From contig OY781965.2 of NCBI GenBank assembly GCA_963677395.2, positions 1,302,001 through 1,366,000 on the forward strand: a DNA stretch of 64,000 nt, written 5' to 3'. The notes beneath the pieces were generated by a model. That model saw only the letters and a program-made list of their open reading frames with translations, made no database searches and had not been told where the DNA came from. Within the stretch, counting starts at the first letter, position 1, and each line of letters opens with the position of its first letter. The position numbers and the translations under genes were made by a program. Source of the stretch: G963667975 sp963677395. Its GTDB lineage: Bacteria; Bacteroidota; Bacteroidia; Bacteroidales; G963667975. This document shows positions 35,291 to 44,229 of the stretch, in pieces.

Positions 35291-36649
35291 ATGGAACAAA
35301 AAGAGATTAGTATGGAAGTAGTCAACCCAAATGCGGCGGGAGTCGACATAGGCAGTCGTTCACACTGGGCTGCCGTAGGGCAAAGATCCGATGAAGTGCA
35401 AGAATTTGGCGTATTCAATGACGACCTTAAAAGAATGGCATTATGGTTTAAGGAGAACAAAATCAAAACAGTTGCATTAGAAAGCACCGGTACTTATTGG
35501 CAATCATTGTATGCAGTATTATTGTCGGAAGGCATTGAAGTGATATTGTGCAATGGTAAATTCACCAAGAACATAAAAGGAAAGAAGACCGACATAAAAG
35601 ACTGCCAGTGGATACAAAAGCTACATAGTTTAGGTCTGTTGTCAAATAGTTTTTTACCCGACAAACAAACCGAACAACTAAGAACCTATTGCCGTCAAAG
35701 AGCACTTTTACTGGATTCGTCGGCATCTGCATGCAAGAAAATGCAGAAATATTTGCGGCTTTTAAATTTGCGTTTAGATGTGGTTGTGAATGATATTGTC
35801 GGACAAACCGGATTAGCCATAATAAAAGCGATATGCGAAGGAGAAACAAATCCTGAGAAATTATCCGAATTGCGTCATTACAACTGTCGAAAATCCAGAG
35901 AAGAAATAGCTAAAGCCCTTCATAGCAACGGACGGGAAGACTATCTGTTTGCCCTGAAACAAGAACTAGATATGTACCAGATGTTTCAAACAAAAATAGG
36001 GCAATGCGATATTGAAATTCAGAAAATGCTGGACAAGATTATTGAAAATGACGACAATAAAAGGCAGCATCACATCGAGAAAAAGCCACATAAAAAAATC
36101 AATAAGAACTCACCAAAGAATATCGACCTAAACATGAAATCGTATCAGTATTTTGAAGGTGTTGATTTGATGGCGATTGAAGGAATGAGTTATTCGACAG
36201 TTCTATCAATTATGAGTGAAGTTGGATTAGAAGGAATTAAACAATTCACGACAGCCAAACATTTTGCAAGCTGGCTCAGATTAGCACTCAACAATAAAAT
36301 TTCGAGTGGAAAAATTCTCTCGAGCAAAGTTCCAAAAGGAAGTAATCGACTTAAGATAGCTTTGCGTAATGCTGCAAATGCAATAGGGAATCTTAAAGAA
36401 TCAACCCCATTGAGAGATTTCTTCCAGAAAATAAATTTTCGCAAAGGACGAGTTTCTGCAATTTCTGCCACAGCAAGAAAATTAGCTGTGATTATTTGGA
36501 ATATGGTCGTCAAAAACAAGCCTTATTATAATCCAAAAGAATACTTATATTTCGACCAAAAAAGAAAGTTGGGATTAGTGAAGCGTATTCAAAAACAAAT
36601 TACTAAATTTGAACTTTCAAAAGAAAATTTTGAATTTGCAACTAATTGA
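35291..36649 (+). CDS. IS110-family transposase, copy 2
   Basis: 452 residues. DEDD residues Asp19 and Glu64 are present, with the family-like ALESTGTYW. In the C-terminal domain it reads LALNNKISSGK, where copy 1 has LAPNNKISGGK, so a conserved Pro and Gly are changed close to the serine region. Activity of this copy may be reduced; copy 1 has its own change at residue 67. Either could supply function for both elements. Confidence 0.92.
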   Translation: MEQKEISMEVVNPNAAGVDIGSRSHWAAVGQRSDEVQEFGVFNDDLKRMALWFKENKIKTVALESTGTYWQSLYAVLLSEGIEVILCNGKFTKNIKGKKTDIKDCQWIQKLHSLGLLSNSFLPDKQTEQLRTYCRQRALLLDSSASACKKMQKYLRLLNLRLDVVVNDIVGQTGLAIIKAICEGETNPEKLSELRHYNCRKSREEIAKALHSNGREDYLFALKQELDMYQMFQTKIGQCDIEIQKMLDKIIENDDNKRQHHIEKKPHKKINKNSPKNIDLNMKSYQYFEGVDLMAIEGMSYSTVLSIMSEVGLEGIKQFTTAKHFASWLRLALNNKISSGKILSSKVPKGSNRLKIALRNAANAIGNLKESTPLRDFFQKINFRKGRVSAISATARKLAVIIWNMVVKNKPYYNPKEYLYFDQKRKLGLVKRIQKQITKFELSKENFEFATN

Positions 36650-36803
36650 TTATTAATACTAAAATTTGACGTTAGTCAGAATATAAAGGACAGTGTGCGA
36701 CACGAAGAAATGTATAAAATGAGAAATAGAAAGACAATGAGAGCTATAAATAACCTTAGATGAATAAGAAAAAGTTTAACTTTACACTTGATTATATATC
36801 AAC

Positions 36804-36977
36804 ATGAAAAGTAAAAAATTTTATAAAGAAATTGATTTAAAACAATCATGTGTAAGTAGAGTGACTGACAATTCTTTTCTATTAAAAAATTGGACTATTT
36901 CTACAATTACAATAGCATTGCATCAATTTTGTATTTTTTTCGTTGTTGCTAACTTGCTAAATTTTAAGTTATTATGA
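36804..36977 (+). CDS. 57-residue peptide translationally coupled to a radical SAM-NifS gene
   Basis: Starts MKSKKFYKEIDLKQSCVSR and contains a hydrophobic C-terminal half (TISTITIALHQFCIFFVVANLL). Its stop overlaps the next start as ATGA (36974-36977), strong evidence for coupled translation. It may be a precursor or a small membrane partner; two Cys are present. No homologue recognised. Too short for routine gene callers. Confidence 0.5.
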   Translation: MKSKKFYKEIDLKQSCVSRVTDNSFLLKNWTISTITIALHQFCIFFVVANLLNFKLL

Positions 36978-39124
36978 TAGAATATTTACCTTGGTCAAAA
37001 AACTTTTTCAATAAAGGATTGAGAAATTACGCAAATGGTCAATTCAATGTATTGGACATTGAATTAGGCGGACACTGCAATTATAAATGTGTATACTGTG
37101 ATTCGCCTGCCAGAGACAAAGAAAGTATTGTTTCTGTTTCTAAAATTGAGGAGGTGCTTAAAACCAAGAAAGTAGAATGGATATTTATTTGCGGATTGGG
37201 AGAGCCAATGGCAGCGGGTAATGTGCCTTTATTTACTTCCATATTGGATTTGTGTTTAAAATATGAGACAAAATGCAGTTGTTTTACAAACCTTTCTGTT
37301 CTAAACTATGAAATAGAGAATTATATCGAAAAAGGAGTATTACATTTGTTATTCAAGTATGATAGTACAGACCTTTCAATTATAAGTAATCTTTACGGAA
37401 CAAACAAAGCCGTTGAACAAACACAAAATATAGAAGCAGTAAAAAAATTAGTCAAAGTAAAAAACGGATATACCAATATTGCCGCTTCAATTGTTCCAAC
37501 AAAAAAGAATAAAGACGAAATTCCGTTTATTGTAAAAGATTGCCTTGATAATGATATATTTCCGTTAATTGCAGAATTAGAAAATTCGGGAACAGCACAA
37601 GAACATTATGATGAATTGGTATTGTCTAACGAAGAACTTGCAGAAATTAAAACACAGGTAAATAAGCTGATTGGAGACGAATATGAAATTCCAATTTGCC
37701 CTGCTGTTATATGTGGCGTTCATATTAAATATGACGGTATGGTTACGGTTGATGCCAAAACAGGGTTGTCTTGTCATTGGTTTTGGTTGGAAGAATCTGA
37801 AACCAAAATCATAGGAAACTTTAATAATTTGGATTTTTCTGTGATTACGGCAAATATTTGTAAATATCGGCAAAGTTGGATAAGTGAAGTAAGAAGTATT
37901 TATAAAAATAGAAATAATCTGGTTTTTGGCGGCTGTGGCGGAGATGTCGTAAAAATATTGTCAAAATATATTGAAATAACAAGTAAGCGCAATCTAATTT
38001 ATTTAGACAATAATGCAACCACACAATTAAGTGAAACAGTGATAAAAACAATAGATGTAGCAAAACATTTATTTGCCAATCCAAGCAGTCAATATTCAAT
38101 AGGAAAAGACATTAAAAAAGAAATAGAAACGGCAAGAAAAAACATTGCCGACTTAATAAATGCAGATTCTAAATGTTTGATTTTTACAGGAAGTGCAACC
38201 GAAAGCAATAATGCAATTTTTAATTCTTGCGATCAATTATTCCCTGATAAAAAACATATTATCATATCTGCCGTAGAACATCCCTCCGTTTTAAATACGG
38301 CAAAATTTTATGAAGACAAAGGATATGAAATAACTCGGATAACTGTTGATAAAAAAGGCAGATTAAATTTCGATGAATTGATAGGTGCAATCAAAGATGA
38401 TACCCTTTTGGTTTCTATTATGATGGCGAACAATGAAACAGGAAATATCTATCCCATTAAGCAAATTGTGAAAGGAGTTAAAGAAAAAAATCCCTCTATA
38501 TTACTTCATACCGATGCAGTTCAGGCAATAGGTAAGATGGAAGTTAATGTTCAAGATTTAGAAGTTGATTTTTTATCTATATCGGGACATAAATTTCATG
38601 CACCAAAGGGGATAGGTTGTATTTATGCAAAAAATATCGAACAATTTAAACCTTTTATTCGGGGTGGAGAACAGGAAAACAATTTAAGAGGCGGAACAGA
38701 AAATACCATTTCCATACTTGCAATGGGGCAGGCAGCAATAGAAACAAAACAGAATTTACAAGTAAACATTACAAAGATAAAAGAATTACGGGATTATTTA
38801 GAGAAAAAATTGTTACAAACACCTGCTTATACATTCACAATAATTGGCGATACGGATAATCGAATATGTAATACTTCGTGTGTGGTAATAGATGGAATAA
38901 AAGGTTATGAATTAGTTGATAGATTGGATAGGCTTAATGTAGGTATCTGCATATCGGCAGGCTCTGCTTGCAATTCAACGGCACAAGAACCGTCAATAGT
39001 TATGAAGTCGTTGGGGGTAAATGCGATACCCATACGAATTAGTTTGAGTAGATCTACAACAAAACAAGAAATAGACGATTTTTATAGATATTTATTGTTA
39101 ATTTTAAAAAAGTTCAAGATATGA
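36974..39124 (+). CDS. Radical SAM - cysteine desulfurase (NifS/IscS) fusion
   Basis: 716 residues. Residues 1 to about 330 are a radical SAM domain: Cys35, Cys39, Cys42 (CNYKCVYC) and a GLGEPM motif, with later Cys-rich ICPAVICGV and GGCGGD. Residues about 340-716 are a complete class V desulfurase: NLIYLDNNATTQLS, EHPSVLNTAKF, HTDAVQAIGK, PLP Lys540 (SGHKFHAPKG) and active Cys666 (SAGSACNST). The enzyme could supply sulfur or cluster repair to its own radical SAM half. It is the second gene of a five-gene overlapping unit (36804-42925). This fusion is not one I recognise as a described system. Substrate unknown. Confidence 0.85.
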   Translation: MIEYLPWSKNFFNKGLRNYANGQFNVLDIELGGHCNYKCVYCDSPARDKESIVSVSKIEEVLKTKKVEWIFICGLGEPMAAGNVPLFTSILDLCLKYETKCSCFTNLSVLNYEIENYIEKGVLHLLFKYDSTDLSIISNLYGTNKAVEQTQNIEAVKKLVKVKNGYTNIAASIVPTKKNKDEIPFIVKDCLDNDIFPLIAELENSGTAQEHYDELVLSNEELAEIKTQVNKLIGDEYEIPICPAVICGVHIKYDGMVTVDAKTGLSCHWFWLEESETKIIGNFNNLDFSVITANICKYRQSWISEVRSIYKNRNNLVFGGCGGDVVKILSKYIEITSKRNLIYLDNNATTQLSETVIKTIDVAKHLFANPSSQYSIGKDIKKEIETARKNIADLINADSKCLIFTGSATESNNAIFNSCDQLFPDKKHIIISAVEHPSVLNTAKFYEDKGYEITRITVDKKGRLNFDELIGAIKDDTLLVSIMMANNETGNIYPIKQIVKGVKEKNPSILLHTDAVQAIGKMEVNVQDLEVDFLSISGHKFHAPKGIGCIYAKNIEQFKPFIRGGEQENNLRGGTENTISILAMGQAAIETKQNLQVNITKIKELRDYLEKKLLQTPAYTFTIIGDTDNRICNTSCVVIDGIKGYELVDRLDRLNVGICISAGSACNSTAQEPSIVMKSLGVNAIPIRISLSRSTTKQEIDDFYRYLLLILKKFKI

Positions 39125-39756
39125 ATAACGGTTTTGTTTTAATCAATCGCAATATTTGCGACAATGCGCCCGAATGTGGCGGTATTGCAGTTTGTTCTGA
39201 AATTGCAGAAGCATTATTTTGGGACGAGAAAGAGCAACAAGTTTCTTACAACGCCGATTTGTGCATTGCTTGCGGAAAATGTGCAGACGAAGAAATCGGT
39301 TGTCCGATTGGGGCTATCCGTTTTGCAGCAACCGAAGAAGAATATGCACAAATCGAAAAGGAAATTGCAGACGATACACGAAAAATAGAAGACTTGCAAG
39401 TGGAAAGATACGGCGCAAGTCCTATTGAAGAATGTATCTCGATTGATAAGTTAGATAGTTGGCTTGAAGTGCAAGACAAAACTTTTACCTTGTTGGTAGA
39501 ATTATTTGCTGACGATACTATTCAATGTTTGCTACACTCAATAAAAGTGGAAGATTTACAGGCATTAGTACAAGAAAACAGCAAATACAAAAAAGTGCAG
39601 TTAAGCAGTACGGAGGACATTAAAAATCCAACAATTGAAGAATTGCCTACCCTTTTAATCTATAAAAACGATGGATTATTGGGGAAAATTGAGGGGTATT
39701 ATGATGAATCTCGAAAAGACGAATTTTTCAATAAAATAAGCGATATTATCAAATAA
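39121..39756 (+). CDS. Ferredoxin with C-terminal thioredoxin-like domain
   Basis: 211 residues. N-terminal 4Fe-4S ferredoxin: first Cys set 13, 19, 25 and second set CIACGKCADEEIGC (48, 51, 54, 61) followed by Pro. After a helical linker (about 80-105) the rest (SWLEVQDKTFTLLVELFADD, then PTLLIYKNDGLLGKIEGYYD) resembles a thioredoxin fold without a CxxC pair. Start overlaps the preceding gene by ATGA. It probably delivers electrons to the radical SAM-desulfurase fusion. Confidence 0.75.
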   Translation: MNNGFVLINRNICDNAPECGGIAVCSEIAEALFWDEKEQQVSYNADLCIACGKCADEEIGCPIGAIRFAATEEEYAQIEKEIADDTRKIEDLQVERYGASPIEECISIDKLDSWLEVQDKTFTLLVELFADDTIQCLLHSIKVEDLQALVQENSKYKKVQLSSTEDIKNPTIEELPTLLIYKNDGLLGKIEGYYDESRKDEFFNKISDIIK

Positions 39757-39770
39757 AACCGATATAGATT

Positions 39771-42536
39771 ATGGCTCTTACTACAGAAGAAATGAAATCT
39801 CTTGTTAATGATTTATATCGTTGTACTCCAGAGGATTTTGAAAAAAAAATATCCGATGTATCTTCACAAGAATATATTTGGATACTTTTTAATATTTGTG
39901 TACAACAGTCTCAATCTGAAAATAATATAACACATTTTATTGCAAATTTGGAACGGCTTAATGCTTTCCTTAAATCGGGACTATTAGACGATAGTAGTGC
40001 TAATTCCGATTTTTATTATTATGTGGGAGTATTAAATTCCAAAATACACCAATACGATGAAATTGCCCAATATTATTTTGACAAATCTATTAGACTAGAA
40101 CAAGAGACAAGCTTTACTGTTTCCTCAAAAAATGATATTGATAAGTATAATATAAGATTTAATAAACGGTGTAGAAAAGCATATTGTACTGAATATATAG
40201 GCAAATCAGAGCAAGTAATCTTAGACCTTATTGGAATAGATGTTCGTACTGTTAATTATAATATATCAGCAGAGCATAAACTTATATCCAAACAAATTAC
40301 CAAGCTGTATAATGATTGTCTACAATTTGTAGATGAAAGAGATGAATTATTGAAAAGAATAATCTATTTTGAATTATTTAAAAATAGCGTATTATCGGGC
40401 AATAGCTTATTTGACTATATAGTATTATCAAACATAAAAAATCACGATAAAGACATATATTTATCTCACATTGATGAAATTATACATATTTTATCTCACT
40501 GTATGAGTGAATATTGTATAAAAAACAAAGGCAAAAGTAATGTCATGTTATTTGCTCGATTGTCAGAAATATTGATGAAGTCATTGGGAGACAATTTTAT
40601 AACTTGTTATGCAACCTTGAAAACCGAAAATAAAGATTTTGCCACTGCATATATAGAATTATCTCGCGTTAAGGATACTATTAATGGAAAATATCCCAAT
40701 TCTGAATATAGTGAGGGAGATAGAAAAAGACTGGCTGAAATCAACTTTTATATATGGTATTTTGCTACTATATCAAATTACAATCGTGAGGATAAAGATA
40801 TTTGTAAGAACGAATTTAAAAATTATTGCCTCAATTTCGGAAACTTTAATTCGAAAGTATACTATGCTCTTTTCAATCTCCGAAGTGCATTACAAGAAAG
40901 TTTTGGAAAGATTCGGCTTGATTTGGACTTTCAAGGAAAGTCCTCTGAAAATAGTTCTTTAGAACATATTTATAGCAAATTTTTAAAACATAAACCAACT
41001 GAATACTGCCATAATACAATAGTAAAGGAGTGGGATAAATTAAATACAATTTATAGGATACATAATTGTTGTGATTTAATCTTACGAGAAGAAAAACAAA
41101 CAGGTAAAATATTCTTTGAGTTATGGTCTCTTATCCGAGATTATTCAAATTCTTCCAATATAGATGTAAATATAAATGATAATAAAGGACAGGAAAATAA
41201 TAATAAATTTTTGGTCACTATAAAATGTGGACAGTTTATTTATGTTGGTAGTTATGAAACAATTAAGTCATTGCTAGAAAAAATAGATATCCAATTCAGC
41301 GTGATTGAATTACCGAAAGCATACAATCCTGAGGCTAATGCAAATTCAAATATACTTGTTCTATCTAATGACAATTCTACTAATGACATTAAAGAGTTGC
41401 TTCAAAAAGGGGCAAGTATTTCTTCGCAATCAGACAAGTATAATATTTTTACAGATTCAAGCATAACTGATATTGATGAAGAAATTGCAAATATTTATGT
41501 GTCAGGAGATAAAGACAGCTTGATTGTTCTAACAATTTTATTTACAATTATAGAAGAATGTCTATCGGATTTACAAAGACCTTTTGATTCTTTTGTTATT
41601 TCTCCTATAGATGATGGAGATACTTATGGTTATCAAAGTGGAGAAAAAATCAATATGATTGAGGCTATTTCGGATATTAACATTATAGACATTGATATTC
41701 CACAATGGAAAGAGCATTTTGTTGCATGTTATAATAATTCATATAATAATAAGATAGAACGCAGAAGTTTAGAGTTAAAGAGCTATACGGGTGTGTTGCC
41801 TCAACAAGTTATATGTTTTAAAACAATAAAAAAAGCAAAATATGCTTATGTATTTAATTTAATAGAAATTTCAAATAATTTTACTTTTGCGGATGGTATA
41901 AAATTATATAATGATTTTATTTTAACAGAAGTTGGTAATTTTTTTACTGTGTATAAATCAGGGAATTACCCCAAAAGATGTCATAAGAATATATTATGTC
42001 AGAATACTCCATGCCCATCTTTTTTTAAGGAAATAAACATTACTGATGAAACATTTAATGAATTAAGAGCTTATTTGTATTCGTACCTCAATATAGATAT
42101 TAGAAACAAGCAATTTTTCCTAATAAAATCTTTAATTGAAGATATAAGTACAAAAGATTTTGTAATATGTATTTTTGAAAAACAAGAAGCTATCAAGGAC
42201 GAAGAAATGCAAAAATCTTTATGTCATTCAATACAAAATGGTATATTAACCCAATTTGAAGATTCTACTCCAGTAGAAAAAACTATTAAGGAAAGTATAT
42301 ACACCATGACAAAAAAAGATGAGAATAGAGAATCCGAAAAAGAAATTATAAATAAAGTTACTATCGCAAAGGATAGTACAACAAATAGTGACAGGAGAAA
42401 AAACTATGAAGAGGTTATTTGCAAAATAACTGAGAATAACTACTCTGATGAAGTGTTGGCTAAAGTTCTTAATATTATAAATGAAAATGAAAGAATCCCT
42501 AATGATAGAATAGAAGAAATTAAAAACCTACTATAA
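39771..42536 (+). CDS. Large protein of unknown function in the radical SAM-desulfurase operon
   Basis: 921 residues, acidic and Asn/Ile-rich, cytoplasmic by appearance. The first about 400 residues look helical and TPR-like (YYYVGVLNSKIHQYDEIAQYYFDKS). The middle (about 480-620) has alternating strands (KFLVTIKCGQFIYVGSYE, NSNILVLSNDNSTND, YNIFTDSSITDIDEE). A short Cys cluster CHKNILCQNTPC lies near 740-755. The last about 35 residues (NYSDEVLAKVLNIINENERIP) resemble a small helical adaptor. No catalytic motif recognised. 14 bases separate it from the ferredoxin gene. It could be the target, sensor or effector of the operon. Confidence 0.7.
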   Translation: MALTTEEMKSLVNDLYRCTPEDFEKKISDVSSQEYIWILFNICVQQSQSENNITHFIANLERLNAFLKSGLLDDSSANSDFYYYVGVLNSKIHQYDEIAQYYFDKSIRLEQETSFTVSSKNDIDKYNIRFNKRCRKAYCTEYIGKSEQVILDLIGIDVRTVNYNISAEHKLISKQITKLYNDCLQFVDERDELLKRIIYFELFKNSVLSGNSLFDYIVLSNIKNHDKDIYLSHIDEIIHILSHCMSEYCIKNKGKSNVMLFARLSEILMKSLGDNFITCYATLKTENKDFATAYIELSRVKDTINGKYPNSEYSEGDRKRLAEINFYIWYFATISNYNREDKDICKNEFKNYCLNFGNFNSKVYYALFNLRSALQESFGKIRLDLDFQGKSSENSSLEHIYSKFLKHKPTEYCHNTIVKEWDKLNTIYRIHNCCDLILREEKQTGKIFFELWSLIRDYSNSSNIDVNINDNKGQENNNKFLVTIKCGQFIYVGSYETIKSLLEKIDIQFSVIELPKAYNPEANANSNILVLSNDNSTNDIKELLQKGASISSQSDKYNIFTDSSITDIDEEIANIYVSGDKDSLIVLTILFTIIEECLSDLQRPFDSFVISPIDDGDTYGYQSGEKINMIEAISDINIIDIDIPQWKEHFVACYNNSYNNKIERRSLELKSYTGVLPQQVICFKTIKKAKYAYVFNLIEISNNFTFADGIKLYNDFILTEVGNFFTVYKSGNYPKRCHKNILCQNTPCPSFFKEINITDETFNELRAYLYSYLNIDIRNKQFFLIKSLIEDISTKDFVICIFEKQEAIKDEEMQKSLCHSIQNGILTQFEDSTPVEKTIKESIYTMTKKDENRESEKEIINKVTIAKDSTTNSDRRKNYEEVICKITENNYSDEVLAKVLNIINENERIPNDRIEEIKNLL

Positions 42537-42538
42537 TA

Positions 42539-42925
42539 ATGATACAAAAAAAACATTTTCATATATTGGAAGCTGTATCTGTACTTCTGTTTGCAGTCAT
42601 GGCAAATTTCATTTTTGGATTGAAAATTAATTTCAGTGAACAAATAAATTGGATACAGATTGTACAATTAGTCCTTCTTACATTTTCTGCTTTCATATTT
42701 TATTTTCTGGTTTACAAATTGAGGAATATCCATGAAGAAGCTGAAAAAGATTATCATGCAGAAACAAGCTTGAGTACGAAAGCAGAAAATTCGATAGAAA
42801 AGAGATATAAGCTCAATTATGACAAAACAAAGAAAAGCATTTTTTTAATGCTTTTTATTTCCATTTTGTTTTCCACCCTATTTTTTCTAATTGAACCAAT
42901 ATTTAATTTGTTTGCAAAAAAATAA
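42539..42925 (+). CDS. Three-segment membrane protein closing the operon
   Basis: 128 residues. Membrane segments at about 10-28 (EAVSVLLFAVMANFIFGL), 38-60 (IQIVQLVLLTFSAFIFYFLVY) and 100-122 (SIFLMLFISILFSTLFFLI), with a charged loop between the second and third (HEEAEKDYHAETSLS). Two bases separate it from the 921-residue gene, so it belongs to the same unit. No family recognised. A membrane partner at the end of an operon with a large soluble protein is a layout often met in abortive-infection systems; this is inference. Confidence 0.65.
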   Translation: MIQKKHFHILEAVSVLLFAVMANFIFGLKINFSEQINWIQIVQLVLLTFSAFIFYFLVYKLRNIHEEAEKDYHAETSLSTKAENSIEKRYKLNYDKTKKSIFLMLFISILFSTLFFLIEPIFNLFAKK

Positions 42926-42946
42926 TCAATACTAAATCATTGCAAA

Positions 42947-43105
42947 GTAACGAGTAAAGTATCTTCAAGGTATCCAATACGGCAGGTAAAAAGCAGTTCG
43001 GCATAAGTAGCGGTGTAGGCTTGCAGAAAGTTTTTTACAAATTTGAAAGTTTATCGCCCGTCCAAACAGTAGTGAAGCCGCCACCTACGCCAAACTGCCA
43101 TCCGT
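42947..43105. repeat. attC-like imperfect palindrome ending in an IS1182 insertion
   Basis: Left box GTAAC (42947-42951). Arms GCAGTTCGGCATAAGTAGCGG (42993-43013) and CCGCCACCTACGCCAAACTGC (43078-43098) pair over 21 positions with four transition-type mismatches. The right box is cut after CCGT (43102-43105) by the IS1182 left end. The loop has AAATTTGAAAG as in the site at 23391. It begins 22 bases after the 128-residue protein's stop. Confidence 0.7.
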
Positions 43106-43238
43106 CAGACTGTCTAAAAACCACTATTGTCTCATTTTATCAACATGCTGATTGTTAATAATTTATTATTTGTACTTGATTTAATTATCTGATTTTCATA
43201 TATATTTGCTATATAATTAAGTCAGTATTTTTTTATGA
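43106..43238 (+). mobile_element. IS1182 left-end fragment
   Basis: CAGACTGTCTAAAAACC and the following about 120 bases match the left end of the derivative at 30532, apart from scattered changes. Similarity stops just after the transposase start region, where an IS5-type element begins. No right end is present. Confidence 0.7.
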
Positions 43239-43322
43239 ATAAAGTAATTTAAACATTTAAATGAAGAACAAGCAGTTCAAATTGAAGTAATTTAGAGTTG
43301 AACAACAAAAAGTTACCAAAAG

Positions 43323-44148
43323 ATGAACTGCAAGTATGCAAATTTAACTAAAGAGCAAATAAAAACCTGCATTTTACCCTTTATTCCAAAAAATAAGCGA
43401 GGGTTTAGCAGTAAGTTTGAAATGACAGATATCTTCAAATGTATCATCTACAAATTGAAAACGGGATGTCAGTGGAAATTTTTATTTATTGATATTTGAA
43501 TGTATTCGTCCTCCATTTAGTTGGCAGTTAGTTTATTATTTCTATCGGAAATGGTGCAAACAAGGAGTTTTTGAAACCATGTTTTTAACTTTTTTAGAAA
43601 TACAAAAGGATAAGCTGGATACCGAAAAATTGAATCTGGATGGAACACACAGTCTGGTAAAAAAGTCGGCAAAAAGTGTAGCCTATCAGCATCGAAAGAA
43701 AGCAAAGACTTCCAATATGCTGATCATCACCGATGGAAAAGGGATTCCCATTGCAACCGAAGGAATTATCAGTGGAAACCATAACGACTTGTATCAGGTA
43801 GTTCCACTGTTTTCAAAAATGATAAAGCAGCTCAACTCCTGTGGAATTGAGTTGGAAAATAGTATTTTGAACGCCGACAAAGGCTTTGATTGTAAGAAAC
43901 TTATCCAAGCTTGTCATCGAAGAAAACTTTTCCCAAACATCATAGAAAACACAAGAAACCGAAAGAAAAAGAAACGGGGTAGAAAGCGATTCTTTATTCG
44001 AAGAATATACTTACAAAGATTCGTCAATGAGCGTTGTTTTGCTTGGATTGATAGTTTTAGGACGCTATTAATTCGTTTTGATTCCCTCGATTCTTGTTGG
44101 CTAAATTGGCACTTTTTAGCATTTGCTCTTATCTTATTAAAAGTTTAA
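43323..44148 (+). pseudogene. IS5-family transposase split by a frameshift
   Basis: The first frame (MNCKYANLTKEQIKTCILP to KTGCQWKFLFIDI) stops at about 43500. The second continues FECIRPPFSWQLVYYFYRKW to the end (FVNERCFAWIDSFRTLLIRFD). The frames join as FIDIECIRPP if one T in GATATTTGAATG is removed. DDE elements LNLDGTHS, NADKGFD and a C-terminal R-x-V-N-E-R-x-F motif are present. Some IS5 groups use programmed frameshifts, but no slippery heptamer is obvious, so a decay mutation is preferred. It marks the right boundary of the accessory region. Confidence 0.75.
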
Positions 44149-44163
44149 ACGAGTTCATACAAA

Positions 44164-44186
44164 AAGCTGCCCTTAGAGAGCAGCTT
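44164..44186 (-). terminator. Terminator after small anchor-protein gene 2
   Basis: AAGCTGC pairs with GCAGCTT around a nine-base loop. On the minus strand the stem is followed by TTT. It lies 44 bases past the stop at 44230. Confidence 0.6.
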
Positions 44187-44229
44187 AAACTAAAATAGTA
44201 ATCAACTTAACTTAGAGATGACTCAAGGG

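Larger units (their letters stand above)
35047..36682 (+). mobile_element. IS110-family insertion sequence, copy 2
   Basis: 1636 bases, same length and ends as copy 1 (23524-25159). It follows a CCGTTACCGC box, as copy 1 follows CCGTTAGCGG. Its own right end carries ACGTTAGTCAG, which resembles the box it inserts beside. The right flank (ATAAAGGACAG) differs from copy 1, so these are separate insertions or rearranged descendants. Confidence 0.85.
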
